54,284 nt of DNA, taken from an uncultured Clostridia bacterium (GTDB lineage: Bacteria > Bacillota > Clostridia > Oscillospirales > Acutalibacteraceae). The position numbers and the translations under genes were made by a program. The notes under the pieces are model-generated. The model had not been told where the DNA came from, searched no databases, and was given only the letters and a program-made list of their open reading frames with translations. Position 1 is the stretch's first letter, and each line of letters opens with the position of its first letter. Positions 31,772-42,600 of the stretch are shown piece after piece. The stretch lies in contig CANBJR010000015.1 in the NCBI GenBank assembly GCA_947369085.1, forward strand, positions 1 through 54,284. The letters run 5' to 3'.

Positions 31772-32293
31772 TTATTTGCTTTTGTTTGTTCTGACAAGCA
31801 TTACTACTGCGGCACCGCAAGCGGCAATTGAAAGCATAATCACTGCATAGGGAAGCACATCGTTAGCACCTGTCTTTGGCGAGGTTGTATTGCCGTCTCT
31901 ATTTACTGTACCTGTTTCAACAACAGAAGAACCTGTCTTTTTAAAGTAAGGTTTTACCTTAATATCACTTGAAATAACAAGATCCATCTCTTCGTCTGTC
32001 AGCTTGTTATCAGTTGTGTAAGAACCGTCAATATCCCAGTGGTCAAAAACATAGCCGGGATTCGGATTTGGTTTAATGTGAACTACCTGATTACCGTCTT
32101 CATCAATATCGGTTGTAAATTCGTAGCTACCTGAACCGCCCTCACTCGGAATAACGTCAACTTCGTACCTAAAAGTAGTTGCAGGAGCAGTAGTAGCAAC
32201 AGGGCTTATTACATCTGTATCAGCGGCGAAAGCCGGAATTGAAGTAAATGCAACCATTAAAACTGCAAATAACGCAGAAACAATTTTTTTCAT
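31772..32293 (-). CDS. Cell-wall-anchored protein with SPKTG sorting signal
   Basis: 173 residues: signal peptide (1-24, cleavage after AFA), Thr/Pro linker, an InlB-type beta-repeat (about 41-117; PNPGYVFDHWDIDGSYTTDN then KVKPYFKKT), and a C-terminal sorting signal SPKTG at 138-142 with a hydrophobic helix (146-167) and basic tail RTNKSK. GGAGG precedes the ATG. It is immediately upstream of srtB and is its best substrate candidate. Ligand unknown. Confidence 0.88.
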   Translation of the reverse strand: MKKIVSALFAVLMVAFTSIPAFAADTDVISPVATTAPATTFRYEVDVIPSEGGSGSYEFTTDIDEDGNQVVHIKPNPNPGYVFDHWDIDGSYTTDNKLTDEEMDLVISSDIKVKPYFKKTGSSVVETGTVNRDGNTTSPKTGANDVLPYAVIMLSIAACGAAVVMLVRTNKSK

Positions 32294-32490
32294 TTTTGTA
32301 TCCTCCTATTTAAATACTACTTAAAATAGATAATCACAACATATTACTATTTTCAAAATCAAATAAATTATATCATATATTTTTAGGTGTGTAAATAGTC
32401 AAATTAAAGAAATTCTATTTAATTTTGTACAATTTTTTACAGATTTTCTCGTCATAATGTCAAATTACTTTAAAAATCGAGCCGTTTCTA

Positions 32491-32519
32491 TTGCATAAAC
32501 ACAGACGTAATTGTATAAT
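32491..32519 (+). promoter_or_regulatory. nadA-mnmA promoter
   Basis: TTGCAT (32491-32496), 17-bp spacer, TATAAT (32514-32519), 42 bp before the nadA start. Confidence 0.85.
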
Positions 32520-32560
32520 AGGCTTATAAATGCAGCATCTTCTTTGAAAGGATTTTTTAT

Positions 32561-33475
32561 ATGAATATTGCTCAGCTCCAGCAAAAAATAATCGAACTCA
32601 AAAAAGAAAAAGACGTGTGTATTCTTGCACACAGCTATCAAGCTCACGAAATTCTTGAAATTGCCGATTACACCGGTGACAGCTACAAGCTTAGCGTTGA
32701 CGCAAGCAAGGTTAAAAACAAAAACATTCTTATGTGTGGGGTACGCTTTATGGCTGAAACCTGCAAAATTCTTTCTCCCGAAAAGAAAGTTTATCTTGCT
32801 CAGCCGACAGCAGGCTGTAGTATGGCTGACCAGATGGACAAACAGCTTATTTCGCAGGTAAAGGAGATGTACCCCGATTACGCAGTAGTCGCTTACATCA
32901 ACACTACTGCTGATTTAAAAACAATCTGCGATGTCTGCGTAACAAGCTCTTCCGCCGTTAAAATAGTAAACAATATGTCCGAAAAGAATATTCTCTTTAT
33001 ACCCGACTGCAATCTCGGCGACTATGTTGCAAAGCAGTGCTCCGATAAAAACATCAAGCTCCTAAACGGCGGTTGTCCGATTCATGCATGCGTAAACACC
33101 GAAGATGTAAAAAAAGCAAAGGAAATGCATCCTAACGCAGAGCTTCTTGTTCACCCCGAATGCACTCCCGAAGTCGTTGCTATGGCTGACTATGTCGGTT
33201 CAACATCGGGAATAATGGATTATGCGCTTAATTGTGACAAGAAAGATTTTATCATCGGTACGGAAATCAGCATTGCAGAACATTTGCAGTATATGTGTCC
33301 TGACAAGAATTTTTACATTCTTAGTCAAAAGCTCATATGCTCCAATATGAAAGCAACCACACTTGCTGATGTTTACAACTGTCTTGCAGGCAAGGGCGGC
33401 GAGGAGATTATTCTTGATGATAAAACAATAACAGACGCTAAAAAATGTATTGACGAAATGATTAGGCTCGGTTGA
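32561..33475 (+). CDS. nadA: Quinolinate synthase
   Basis: 304 residues. It makes quinolinate from iminoaspartate and dihydroxyacetone phosphate in NAD synthesis, with a 4Fe-4S cluster. The three cluster cysteines of the family are visible: Cys59 in MCGVRFMAE, Cys201 in VHPECTPEV and Cys260 in LICSNMKATT. AHSYQAHEI begins the first domain. GAAAGGA precedes the ATG. nadB and nadC, the usual partners, are not in this window; mnmA follows after 9 bp. Confidence 0.96.
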   Translation: MNIAQLQQKIIELKKEKDVCILAHSYQAHEILEIADYTGDSYKLSVDASKVKNKNILMCGVRFMAETCKILSPEKKVYLAQPTAGCSMADQMDKQLISQVKEMYPDYAVVAYINTTADLKTICDVCVTSSSAVKIVNNMSEKNILFIPDCNLGDYVAKQCSDKNIKLLNGGCPIHACVNTEDVKKAKEMHPNAELLVHPECTPEVVAMADYVGSTSGIMDYALNCDKKDFIIGTEISIAEHLQYMCPDKNFYILSQKLICSNMKATTLADVYNCLAGKGGEEIILDDKTITDAKKCIDEMIRLG

Positions 33476-33484
33476 TAATATAGT

Positions 33485-34567
33485 ATGGCAAAGAAAGCAT
33501 TAATTGCGATGAGCGGCGGAGTTGACAGCTCCGTAGCCGCTTATCTTATAACACAACAGGGATTTGAGTCAACGGGAATTACTCTCAAGCTTTTTGACAA
33601 TGAAGATGTCGGCGAAAAGAAAGAAAAGGCTTGCTGTTCGCTCGATGACATTGACGACGCACGATGCGTCTGCTACAAATTAGGTATTCCCTACTATGTA
33701 TATAATTTTAAAGACAGCTTTAAGGAAAATGTAATTTCACGCTTTATAAGCGCATATGAAAACGGCACAACGCCGAATCCGTGCATTGACTGCAACAGAT
33801 ACATCAAATTTGAAAAACTGATGCGCAGAGCAGAGGAGCTTGAATTTGATTATGTTGTTACCGGTCATTACGCAATTATTGAATACAACTCTGAAACCAA
33901 TCGGTATATGCTGAAAAAATCGGCTGATTCTTCAAAAGACCAAAGTTACGTGTTGTATTCACTGACTCAGAAACAGCTTGCAAAAACTTTGTTTCCGCTT
34001 GGCAATATGACTAAGGAACAAACACGTAAAATTGCCGAAAAGTTCGGACTTATCAATGCGCACAAGCATGACAGTCAGGATATTTGCTTTGTTCCCGACG
34101 GTGACTACGCAAAATTTATTGAACAATATACAGGCAAAAAATATCCGCACGGAAGCTTTGTTGACGAAAGCGGAAATGTTCTGGGTGAACACAAGGGTAT
34201 TATCCGCTATACGGTAGGTCAGCGAAAGGGACTTGGACTTGCTCTGCCTCACCCCATGTATGTAAAGAAAAAAGACCTCGACAAAAACGAGGTCATTCTG
34301 TGCGACAACATCGGACTTTTCTCACGCGAGCTTTATGCGACCGACATTAACCTTATTTCCTGCGACAGAATCGACAAGCCTATAAAGGTTAAAGCAAGGG
34401 TAAGATACAATCAAGCAGAGCAGAGCGCAGTTGCAGAACAGATTGACGAAAACACTCTGCATATTACATTTGACGAACCGCAGAGAGCAATCTCCTACGG
34501 TCAGGCTGTGGTACTTTATGACGGCGATTATGTTGTCGGCGGCGGTACGATTTGTCCTAAACCTTAA
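33485..34567 (+). CDS. mnmA: tRNA-specific 2-thiouridylase MnmA
   Basis: 360 residues. It adds sulfur to U34 of Lys, Glu and Gln tRNAs. PP-loop ALIAMSGGVDSSVAAYL at the N-terminus; catalytic cysteines Cys103 in NPCIDCNRYIKF and Cys201 in SQDICFVPDGDY; central RYTVGQRKGLGLA and C-terminal barrel. Normal length. It sits directly behind nadA, probably on one transcript. Confidence 0.97.
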   Translation: MAKKALIAMSGGVDSSVAAYLITQQGFESTGITLKLFDNEDVGEKKEKACCSLDDIDDARCVCYKLGIPYYVYNFKDSFKENVISRFISAYENGTTPNPCIDCNRYIKFEKLMRRAEELEFDYVVTGHYAIIEYNSETNRYMLKKSADSSKDQSYVLYSLTQKQLAKTLFPLGNMTKEQTRKIAEKFGLINAHKHDSQDICFVPDGDYAKFIEQYTGKKYPHGSFVDESGNVLGEHKGIIRYTVGQRKGLGLALPHPMYVKKKDLDKNEVILCDNIGLFSRELYATDINLISCDRIDKPIKVKARVRYNQAEQSAVAEQIDENTLHITFDEPQRAISYGQAVVLYDGDYVVGGGTICPKP

Positions 34568-34599
34568 AAAGGCAACATTATCAAAAGGAAGTGCCAAAG

Positions 34600-35262
34600 A
34601 TGAAAAGTCCTGAATTAATTGTAATGCTTACATATAATGACTGTACGGTAAAAAACGCCCACGAAATATTTGAACAATGCAAAAACTCTAAGGCAAAATT
34701 TTGGGGATTTAAAGAAGCACCGCTTCCACTATCGCAGATGAAAAAGCTCTATGCCTTAATGAAGGAATGCGGCAAAACAACAGTTCTTGAGGTCGTTGCA
34801 TATACGGAAAGCGAATGTATTGAAGGCGCAAAAAAGGCTGTTGAATGCGAATGTGACATTCTTATGGGAACAATGTATTTTGACTCTGTGAATGAATTGT
34901 GCAAAGAAAACAATCTAAAATATATGCCGTTTGTCGGAAAGGTTTCGGACAGACCATCGGTGCTTGAGGGCACTATTCAGGGAATGATTGACGAGGCAAA
35001 CAGCTACCTGAAAAAAGGTGTTTACGGCTTTGATTTATTAGGCTACAGATTTACAGGTGACGCTGTACTTCTAAATAAAGAGTTTGTTTCAAAAATTAAT
35101 GCTCCCGTTTGCATTGCAGGAAGTGTAAACAGCTATCAAAGACTTGACGAACTAAAAGATGCTTCCTCCTGGGCGTTCACTATCGGAAGCGCATTTTTTG
35201 AAAACAAATTCGGCGGAACTTTCTGTGAACAAATTGATAAGGTATGCGAATATATGAAATAA
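34600..35262 (+). CDS. Unknown TIM-barrel-like protein
   Basis: 220 residues; ATG 34600 chosen with AAGGAA 9 bases upstream (GTG 34591 is the alternative). Alternating strands and helices (KTTVLEVVAYTES, CDILMGTMYFDS, GVYGFDLLGYRFTGD) end in VCIAGSVNSYQRLDELKDAS and AFTIGSAFFENKFG. The last two resemble the paired phosphate-binding loops of beta/alpha barrels. It follows mnmA by 32 bp, so is likely co-transcribed. I do not recognise a named family; an enzyme using a phosphorylated substrate is inference. Confidence 0.78.
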   Translation: MKSPELIVMLTYNDCTVKNAHEIFEQCKNSKAKFWGFKEAPLPLSQMKKLYALMKECGKTTVLEVVAYTESECIEGAKKAVECECDILMGTMYFDSVNELCKENNLKYMPFVGKVSDRPSVLEGTIQGMIDEANSYLKKGVYGFDLLGYRFTGDAVLLNKEFVSKINAPVCIAGSVNSYQRLDELKDASSWAFTIGSAFFENKFGGTFCEQIDKVCEYMK

Positions 35263-35287
35263 AGGCAGGAAAATCCTGCCTTTTTGT
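35261..35287. terminator. Bidirectional terminator (nadA unit / VanW gene)
   Basis: AAAGGCAGGA / TCCTGCCTTT with a 3-base loop and T-run; it overlaps the stop codon of the unknown gene. Confidence 0.92.
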
Positions 35288-36121
35288 TTACTCTTTTATC
35301 AGTTCTTTCGGAATCAAATCGTAGTCAAACAACACTTCGGAGTGATTATCTAAAACAAGTTCTTTGCTTATTTCCTCTCCTGTTGCCTTATCAATAACTC
35401 GTTTGTATATCTTTGAAATTCGATAATACTTATCCTTCTCCTTTTTAAAGTGATGATTTTCCTCAACAAGCTCATAGCTCCACGGAAATTCTTTTTCACT
35501 TCTAAGTTCTGCATAAAGCTTTTCGTTTTCGCACCAGACAAGGAGCTGAATATTCTGATCCGTATTATTCTTAAATCTGTAATCAATATTGTTATAGCTG
35601 ATGCAGGTTCCCGTGCCAAACGGAATTCGTTTTTCTCCGTCAGGAGCAAGCGCATCGGAATGACTGTGAAACTCGGTTACTTCCAAGGGACTGTGTAAAA
35701 CAAGCAGATGAATTGTGTTGCTGAGATTGCAAAGTCCTCCGCCGATTCCGGGTTCAATTTTGTTTCCTACCAGAACACGTCCGTCCTTATAGCCTTTTCG
35801 TTTTGTTGTCTTTCCAACTGTTTTCCAAAATGAAAACACCTCACCCGGATGAATTATAATTCCGTTGATTTTTTCGCACGACAGCTTAATGTTTACCGCT
35901 TTGTTTTCCTGAAGCGTTATATCAATTCCCTTGCCTCTTTTTATAAGATTTGAACTGTGGCTCGAAACAACAACAGGCAGTTTTTCATTATGAATTGTTT
36001 TGGCAAACTTCTCGTTTCCTGTCATATTCTTTATATGACGTTTTAAAACCTCTTTTTGCAAAGAAATTGCGTAGCAGGTGGGATTAATTTCGCAAAAAAG
36101 CTTATCCTTATTCCACAACAT
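35288..36121 (-). CDS. VanW-family protein
   Basis: 277 residues. The VanW domain is recognisable by GIIIHPGEVFSFWKTVGKTT, RVLVGNKIEPGIGGGLCNLSNTIH and EFHSHSDALAPDGEKRIPFGTG. There is no signal peptide or membrane helix and no G5 or peptidoglycan-binding domain, so it is the short cytosolic-looking form. VanW proteins occur in VanB clusters, but stand-alone members are common in Firmicutes and are not evidence of vancomycin resistance; function unknown. AGAGG precedes the ATG; it follows yqeG by 6 bp. Confidence 0.88.
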   Translation of the reverse strand: MLWNKDKLFCEINPTCYAISLQKEVLKRHIKNMTGNEKFAKTIHNEKLPVVVSSHSSNLIKRGKGIDITLQENKAVNIKLSCEKINGIIIHPGEVFSFWKTVGKTTKRKGYKDGRVLVGNKIEPGIGGGLCNLSNTIHLLVLHSPLEVTEFHSHSDALAPDGEKRIPFGTGTCISYNNIDYRFKNNTDQNIQLLVWCENEKLYAELRSEKEFPWSYELVEENHHFKKEKDKYYRISKIYKRVIDKATGEEISKELVLDNHSEVLFDYDLIPKELIKE

Positions 36122-36127
36122 CTATCT

Positions 36128-36664
36128 TTACCTCTCTTTTATACTAATATCGCCCAGCCTGTTTTTGCAGGCTTTATTAATTGCATAAAATTTCAGTACT
36201 ATTTTTTCGAGATTTCTTTTTATCCCGATTTTTCCTCCGTCATAGTAACCTATGTATTTTACAAGTATATTATCAATTCCGCACTTGTTTGCTCCGTAAA
36301 TATCGGTAAAAATCTGGTCGCCGATATAAACAACCTTATCTTTTTCAATATTCAGCATTTCAAGCGCTTTGTAAAAGCCATCCGGCTTAGGCTTATCTGC
36401 ATCACACACATAAAGCGAATTGATATTTTTTAGAAATCTCGTTACTCTTTCCTCATCATTATTTGACAGAAGAAGTGTTCTAAGCCCTATGCCCTGAATT
36501 TTCGTCAACAGCTCGTCTGTTTCCTTAGTTGAATCATCGCCGTGTGGCACAAGCGTATTGTCAATATCAAAAATAATTCCTCGGTATCCCTTTTTATACA
36601 GCTTTTCATAATCTATAGTAAAAACGCTTTCAACGTATTCAAAAGGGTAAAATACTTTAAACAT
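36128..36664 (-). CDS. YqeG-family HAD-IIIA phosphatase
   Basis: 178 residues from ATG 36664 (GGGTGG upstream). HAD motif I GIIFDIDNTLVPHG, motif II LLLSNN, motif III/IV KPKPDGFYKALEML and YIGDQIFTDIYGANKCG. YqeG in Bacillus is grouped with phosphatidylglycerophosphate phosphatase-like HAD enzymes; the substrate here is not shown by the sequence. Co-directional with the VanW gene. Confidence 0.92.
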   Translation of the reverse strand: MFKVFYPFEYVESVFTIDYEKLYKKGYRGIIFDIDNTLVPHGDDSTKETDELLTKIQGIGLRTLLLSNNDEERVTRFLKNINSLYVCDADKPKPDGFYKALEMLNIEKDKVVYIGDQIFTDIYGANKCGIDNILVKYIGYYDGGKIGIKRNLEKIVLKFYAINKACKNRLGDISIKER

Positions 36665-36722
36665 TAAACCACCCATTTTTCTATAATTCTACATAAATTT
36701 TCATTATGTGTCAATAGCCTGA

Positions 36723-36769
36723 AAAAACAGAAAACAGCCGATACACCTCAACGGGTTAATCGGCTGTTT
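36723..36769 (-). terminator. Terminator of dapL
   Basis: AAACAGCCGAT pairs with ATCGGCTGTTT; the minus side continues TCTGTTTTTTC. Confidence 0.85.
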
Positions 36770-36782
36770 GAATTTTTGTAAA

Positions 36783-37967
36783 TTAAAGATTAGAAAGAAG
36801 CTTTTTGATTCTCTCAACAGCTTCAATTGTATTTTCTCTGTCACCGAAAGAGGTAAGGCGGAAGTAGCCTGCGCCGTTTTCGCCGAAGCCTTCACCGGGA
36901 GTACCTACTACGTTTGCCTCTTTTAGGAGCAAGTCAAAGAATTCCCAGCTTCCCATATTATTGGGACATTTAAGCCAGATGTAGGGCGAGTTTGTGCCAC
37001 CTGTATAGTAAATTCCAAGTTCATCAAGTGCAGAAGCAATAATTCTTGCATTCTCCTGATAGTAAGAAATGTTTTCTTTAATCTGCTTCTGACCTTCCTC
37101 GCTGAATACAGCCGCAGCAGCGCACTGTACGGGCCACGAAACACCGTTGAACTTAGTTGCCTGACGGCGGTACCATGTAGCATAAATGTTGTGGCCGTCA
37201 CGCTCAAGCTCCTTTGGAATAATTGTATAACCGCAGCGTGTGCCTGTAAAGCCTGCTGTCTTAGAAAGCGAGCACATTTCAATTGCGCACTTTCTTGCGC
37301 CCTCAATTGCAAAGATTGAACGGGGCAAGTCCTCGGTAATAAATGCCTCGTAAGCCGAGTCATAAAGAATGATTGCGTCATTTTCAAGAGCGTAGTCAAC
37401 CCACATTTTGAGCTGTTCTGCATTGTAAGCAGAGCCTGTGGGGTTGTTGGGGGAGCAAAGGTAGATTATGTCAGCCTTTACACTCTTGTCGGGAAGAGCA
37501 GCAAATCCGTTTTCCTCGTTAGACGCTGCATAAACAATCTTTCTTCCTGCCATAATGTTCGAGTCAACATATACGGGATAAACAGGGTCTGTTACCAACA
37601 CAACATTGTCCTTGTCAAAAATGTCGCCAATATTGCCGCAGTCGGATTTTGCACCATCTGAAACGAAGATTTCATCGGCAGAAACTGTTACGCCAAAGCT
37701 TTTGTAGTAATTGGAAACAGCTTCTCTCAAAAAAGCATAACCTTCGTAGTCGGGATAACCCTTAAAGGTATCCTTGTGAGCCAAATCCTCTGCGCCTTTC
37801 TTCATTGCTTCAATTACAACAGGAGCAAGAGGAAGTGTTACATCGCCGATTCCGAGTTTGATAATTTTCTTATCGGGGTTTGCTTTTGCAAATTCGGCAG
37901 TCTTTTTTGCAACATCTGCAAAAAGGTAGTTAGGCACAAGGTTGTCAAAATTCTTGTTTATCTTCAA
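36783..37967 (-). CDS. dapL: LL-diaminopimelate aminotransferase
   Basis: About 394 residues; PLP enzyme that converts tetrahydrodipicolinate directly to LL-diaminopimelate. Start TTG 37967 (MKINKNFDNLVPNYLF, the usual N-terminus) follows AAGGG by 9 bases; ATG 37976 touches that site. LGIGDVTLPLAPVVI, the Lys of SLSKTAGFTGTRCGY and SYPDYEG-like GYPDYEGYAFLREAV are family features. Its product is the substrate of DapF, encoded 2.5 kb further as the C-terminal part of the CarB-DapF frame. Confidence 0.96.
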   Translation of the reverse strand: MKINKNFDNLVPNYLFADVAKKTAEFAKANPDKKIIKLGIGDVTLPLAPVVIEAMKKGAEDLAHKDTFKGYPDYEGYAFLREAVSNYYKSFGVTVSADEIFVSDGAKSDCGNIGDIFDKDNVVLVTDPVYPVYVDSNIMAGRKIVYAASNEENGFAALPDKSVKADIIYLCSPNNPTGSAYNAEQLKMWVDYALENDAIILYDSAYEAFITEDLPRSIFAIEGARKCAIEMCSLSKTAGFTGTRCGYTIIPKELERDGHNIYATWYRRQATKFNGVSWPVQCAAAAVFSEEGQKQIKENISYYQENARIIASALDELGIYYTGGTNSPYIWLKCPNNMGSWEFFDLLLKEANVVGTPGEGFGENGAGYFRLTSFGDRENTIEAVERIKKLLSNL

Positions 37968-38047
37968 TTTTATCATCCCTTAACATTTAGTTTATCATTT
38001 TCAGGGCTGTAAAACACACCCTGCATTAATATCGTATGGAATAACTA

Positions 38048-39664
<1,617 letters not shown>

Positions 39665-42600
39665 CTACACCTCAACCTCTCCGTCGAATACTTTTTCAGC
39701 GTTGCCTGTCATATATACCGTATCATCGGTATAGTTAATGATAAGGTCGCCGCCGATGAGTTTAACTTTGATGTCCTCGCCCTTTTTGCAGAAACCGTTT
39801 TCGCAGGCTGCAACGGCAACGGCGCATGCGCCTGTTCCGCAAGCCCATGTTTCGCCCGAGCCTCTCTCCCATACTCTCATCTTGATTGTATGCTCGTCAA
39901 GAACTGTTACAAACTCTGTGTTCACTCTTTCGGGGAACAGCTTGTTAAGCTCAAATTCAGGACCCACATTTTCAATGTCAAGGTCGTCAATATCATCCAT
40001 AAATACAACGCAGTGCGGATTGCCCATAGATACACAAGTAATGTTATAATCCTTGCCGCCGATTTTAACAGCTTCGTTGACTACCTTATCCTTGTCTATT
40101 GCAACAGGAATTTCCTTGGGATCAAGGATTGCCTTGCCCATATCAACTCTGAGTCTTGTAACCTCGCCGTCTGCTGTGAATGCCTTTAATTTCTTAATTC
40201 CGCTGAGTGTTTCAACGGTGATTTCATCTTTTTCATTGTAATCAATCATTCCGTGGTCATAGAGGAACTTGCCTACGCAGCGAATACCGTTGCCGCACAT
40301 TTTGCCCTCTGAGCCGTCACGGTTATACATCTTCATCTTTGCGTCTGCAACTTTGGACGGGCAAACAAGGATAATACCGTCGCCGCCGATTCCGAAATGT
40401 CTGTCGGAAAATCTTACGGCAAGTGCTTCGGGATTGTTGATTTCCTGATCAAAGGTGCTGAAATAAATGTAATCATTACCAATGCCCTGCATCTTGGTAA
40501 ACTTCAGCATTAGCTTTTCCTCCCTCATATTGTTGATGTCAATAAGCTCCGTGCTGTGCTGTGAGTAGTGACTCTTGAGGCAGTCGGCAAGTGCATTAGC
40601 CGTATCAAGAGAAGTAAGACACGGAATGTTTCTTTCAACGGTTTTTCTGCGAATTTTAACAGAATCTCTTGATGGAATTCTGCCCTTTGCAGAGGTTGAA
40701 ATAACATACTGAATCTTGCCCGACTCAATAAGAGTAAGCGTGTTGCTTGTATTTGATTCGTGGATTTTCTTAACGCCTACAGCGTCAATACCAAACTTTT
40801 TAAGCACCTCGGCTGTTCCCTCGGTAGCATAGATAGTAAATCCAAGGTCATAATATTTCTTTGCAATTTCACCGATTTCGGCTTTGTCTGAATTGCGGAC
40901 TGTGATAAACACGCCGCCCTTTTTGTTCATTTTATAGCCTGCGCCGATAAGACCTTTGTACAAAGCCTCTTCAAGCGTAGCCGCAATGCCCAATACCTCG
41001 CCTGTTGACTTCATTTCGGGTCCGAGGTGGTTATCAACATTTATAAGCTTTTCAAAGCTGAATACGGGAACCTTAACTGCAATGTATGGACTCTTTCTGT
41101 AAAGTCCTGTTCCGTAGCCCATATCCTTCAGCTTTTCTCCGAGCATAGCTCTTGTTGCAAGGTCAACCATAGGCACGCCTGTAACCTTGCTTATATACGG
41201 AATAGTACGTGAAGAACGAGGGTTAACCTCGATTACGTACAGCTCGTCCTTGTAGATTAGGTACTGAATATTTACAAGTCCCTTAGTTTTCAGTTCAATT
41301 GCGAGGTTTTTGGAGCTTTCTATAATAATCTGAGTCATTTCATCGGACAGATTCCAAGCAGGATAAACTGCAATTGAGTCGCCCGAATGAACTCCTGCAC
41401 GCTCAATATGCTCCATAATACCCGGTATTAAGATGTCCTCGCCGTCGCAGATTGCGTCAACCTCAATTTCTGTACCCATAAGGTATTTATCAATAAGAAT
41501 CGGGTTTTCAATATTCTGCGCAAGGATAATAGCCATATATTCCTTAACGTCGTCCTCGTTGAAGGCGATAATCATATTCTGTCCGCCGAGGACGTATGAC
41601 GGACGAAGAAGTACGGGATAGCCGATTTTTGAAGCAACATCAAGTGCCTCATCGGTTGTCATTACTGTAACACCCTTAGGACGTTTAATTTTATATTTTT
41701 CAAGAAGTTCGTCAAAACGCTCTCTGTCCTCAGCCATATCGATTGCATCGTATGAAGTACCGAGGATATTAACTCCGTTGTCGCTTAAAAACTTTGTAAG
41801 CTTGATAGCAGTCTGACCGCCGAATGCGACAACTACGCCGAAAGGCTTTTCGGTTTTAATGATGCCCATAACGTCCTCGGTTGTGAGCGGTTCAAAGTAA
41901 AGTCTGTCGGCTGTATCAAAGTCGGTTGAAACCGTTTCGGGGTTGTTGTTTACAATTACAACATCATAGCCTGCTTTTTTGAGCGCCCATACACAGTGAA
42001 CGGAAGCGTAGTCAAACTCGATGCCCTGACCGATTCTGATAGGACCTGAGCCAAATACGATAACGGTTTTTTTGCCGTCGGCACGTTCTTTAATAAACTC
42101 CTCCGCCTCGTTTTCTTTATCAAAAGTAGAATAGAAGTAGGGTGTTTCTGCGGCAAACTCTGCGGCACAGGTATCAACCATTTTGTAAACGGGAACAAGG
42201 GGATTTTCTACCTTTTTGCCTGTGATTTCTTCAATTGTCTTGTCAAGGAAGCCGATGTTCTTTGCACGCACATAGAGTTCCTCGGTAAGCTCGCCGTCTT
42301 TAAGTTCGTTTTCAACAGCAATAATATTTTTAAGCTTTTCAAGGAACCATTCGTCAATCATAGTAACCGAATGGATTTCATCAACGGTAATTCCTCTTTT
42401 TAAAGCCTCGTAAACACAGAAAATTCTTCTGTCATCGCACACGCTGAGTCTGTCATAAACAGATGCATTTGAAAGCTCGGCAAACTCTTTGTCGTCAAGC
42501 GTATTGTGCGAAATTTCCGCACCTCTGACAGCTTTCATAATTGCCTGCTCAAAGGTGGGAGCAATAGCCATAACCTCGCCTGTTGCCTTCATCTGTGTGC

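Noticed and set aside
35288..36121. VanW as evidence of vancomycin resistance
   Set aside because: No vanH, vanA/B ligase, vanX or two-component genes nearby; stand-alone VanW proteins are common.
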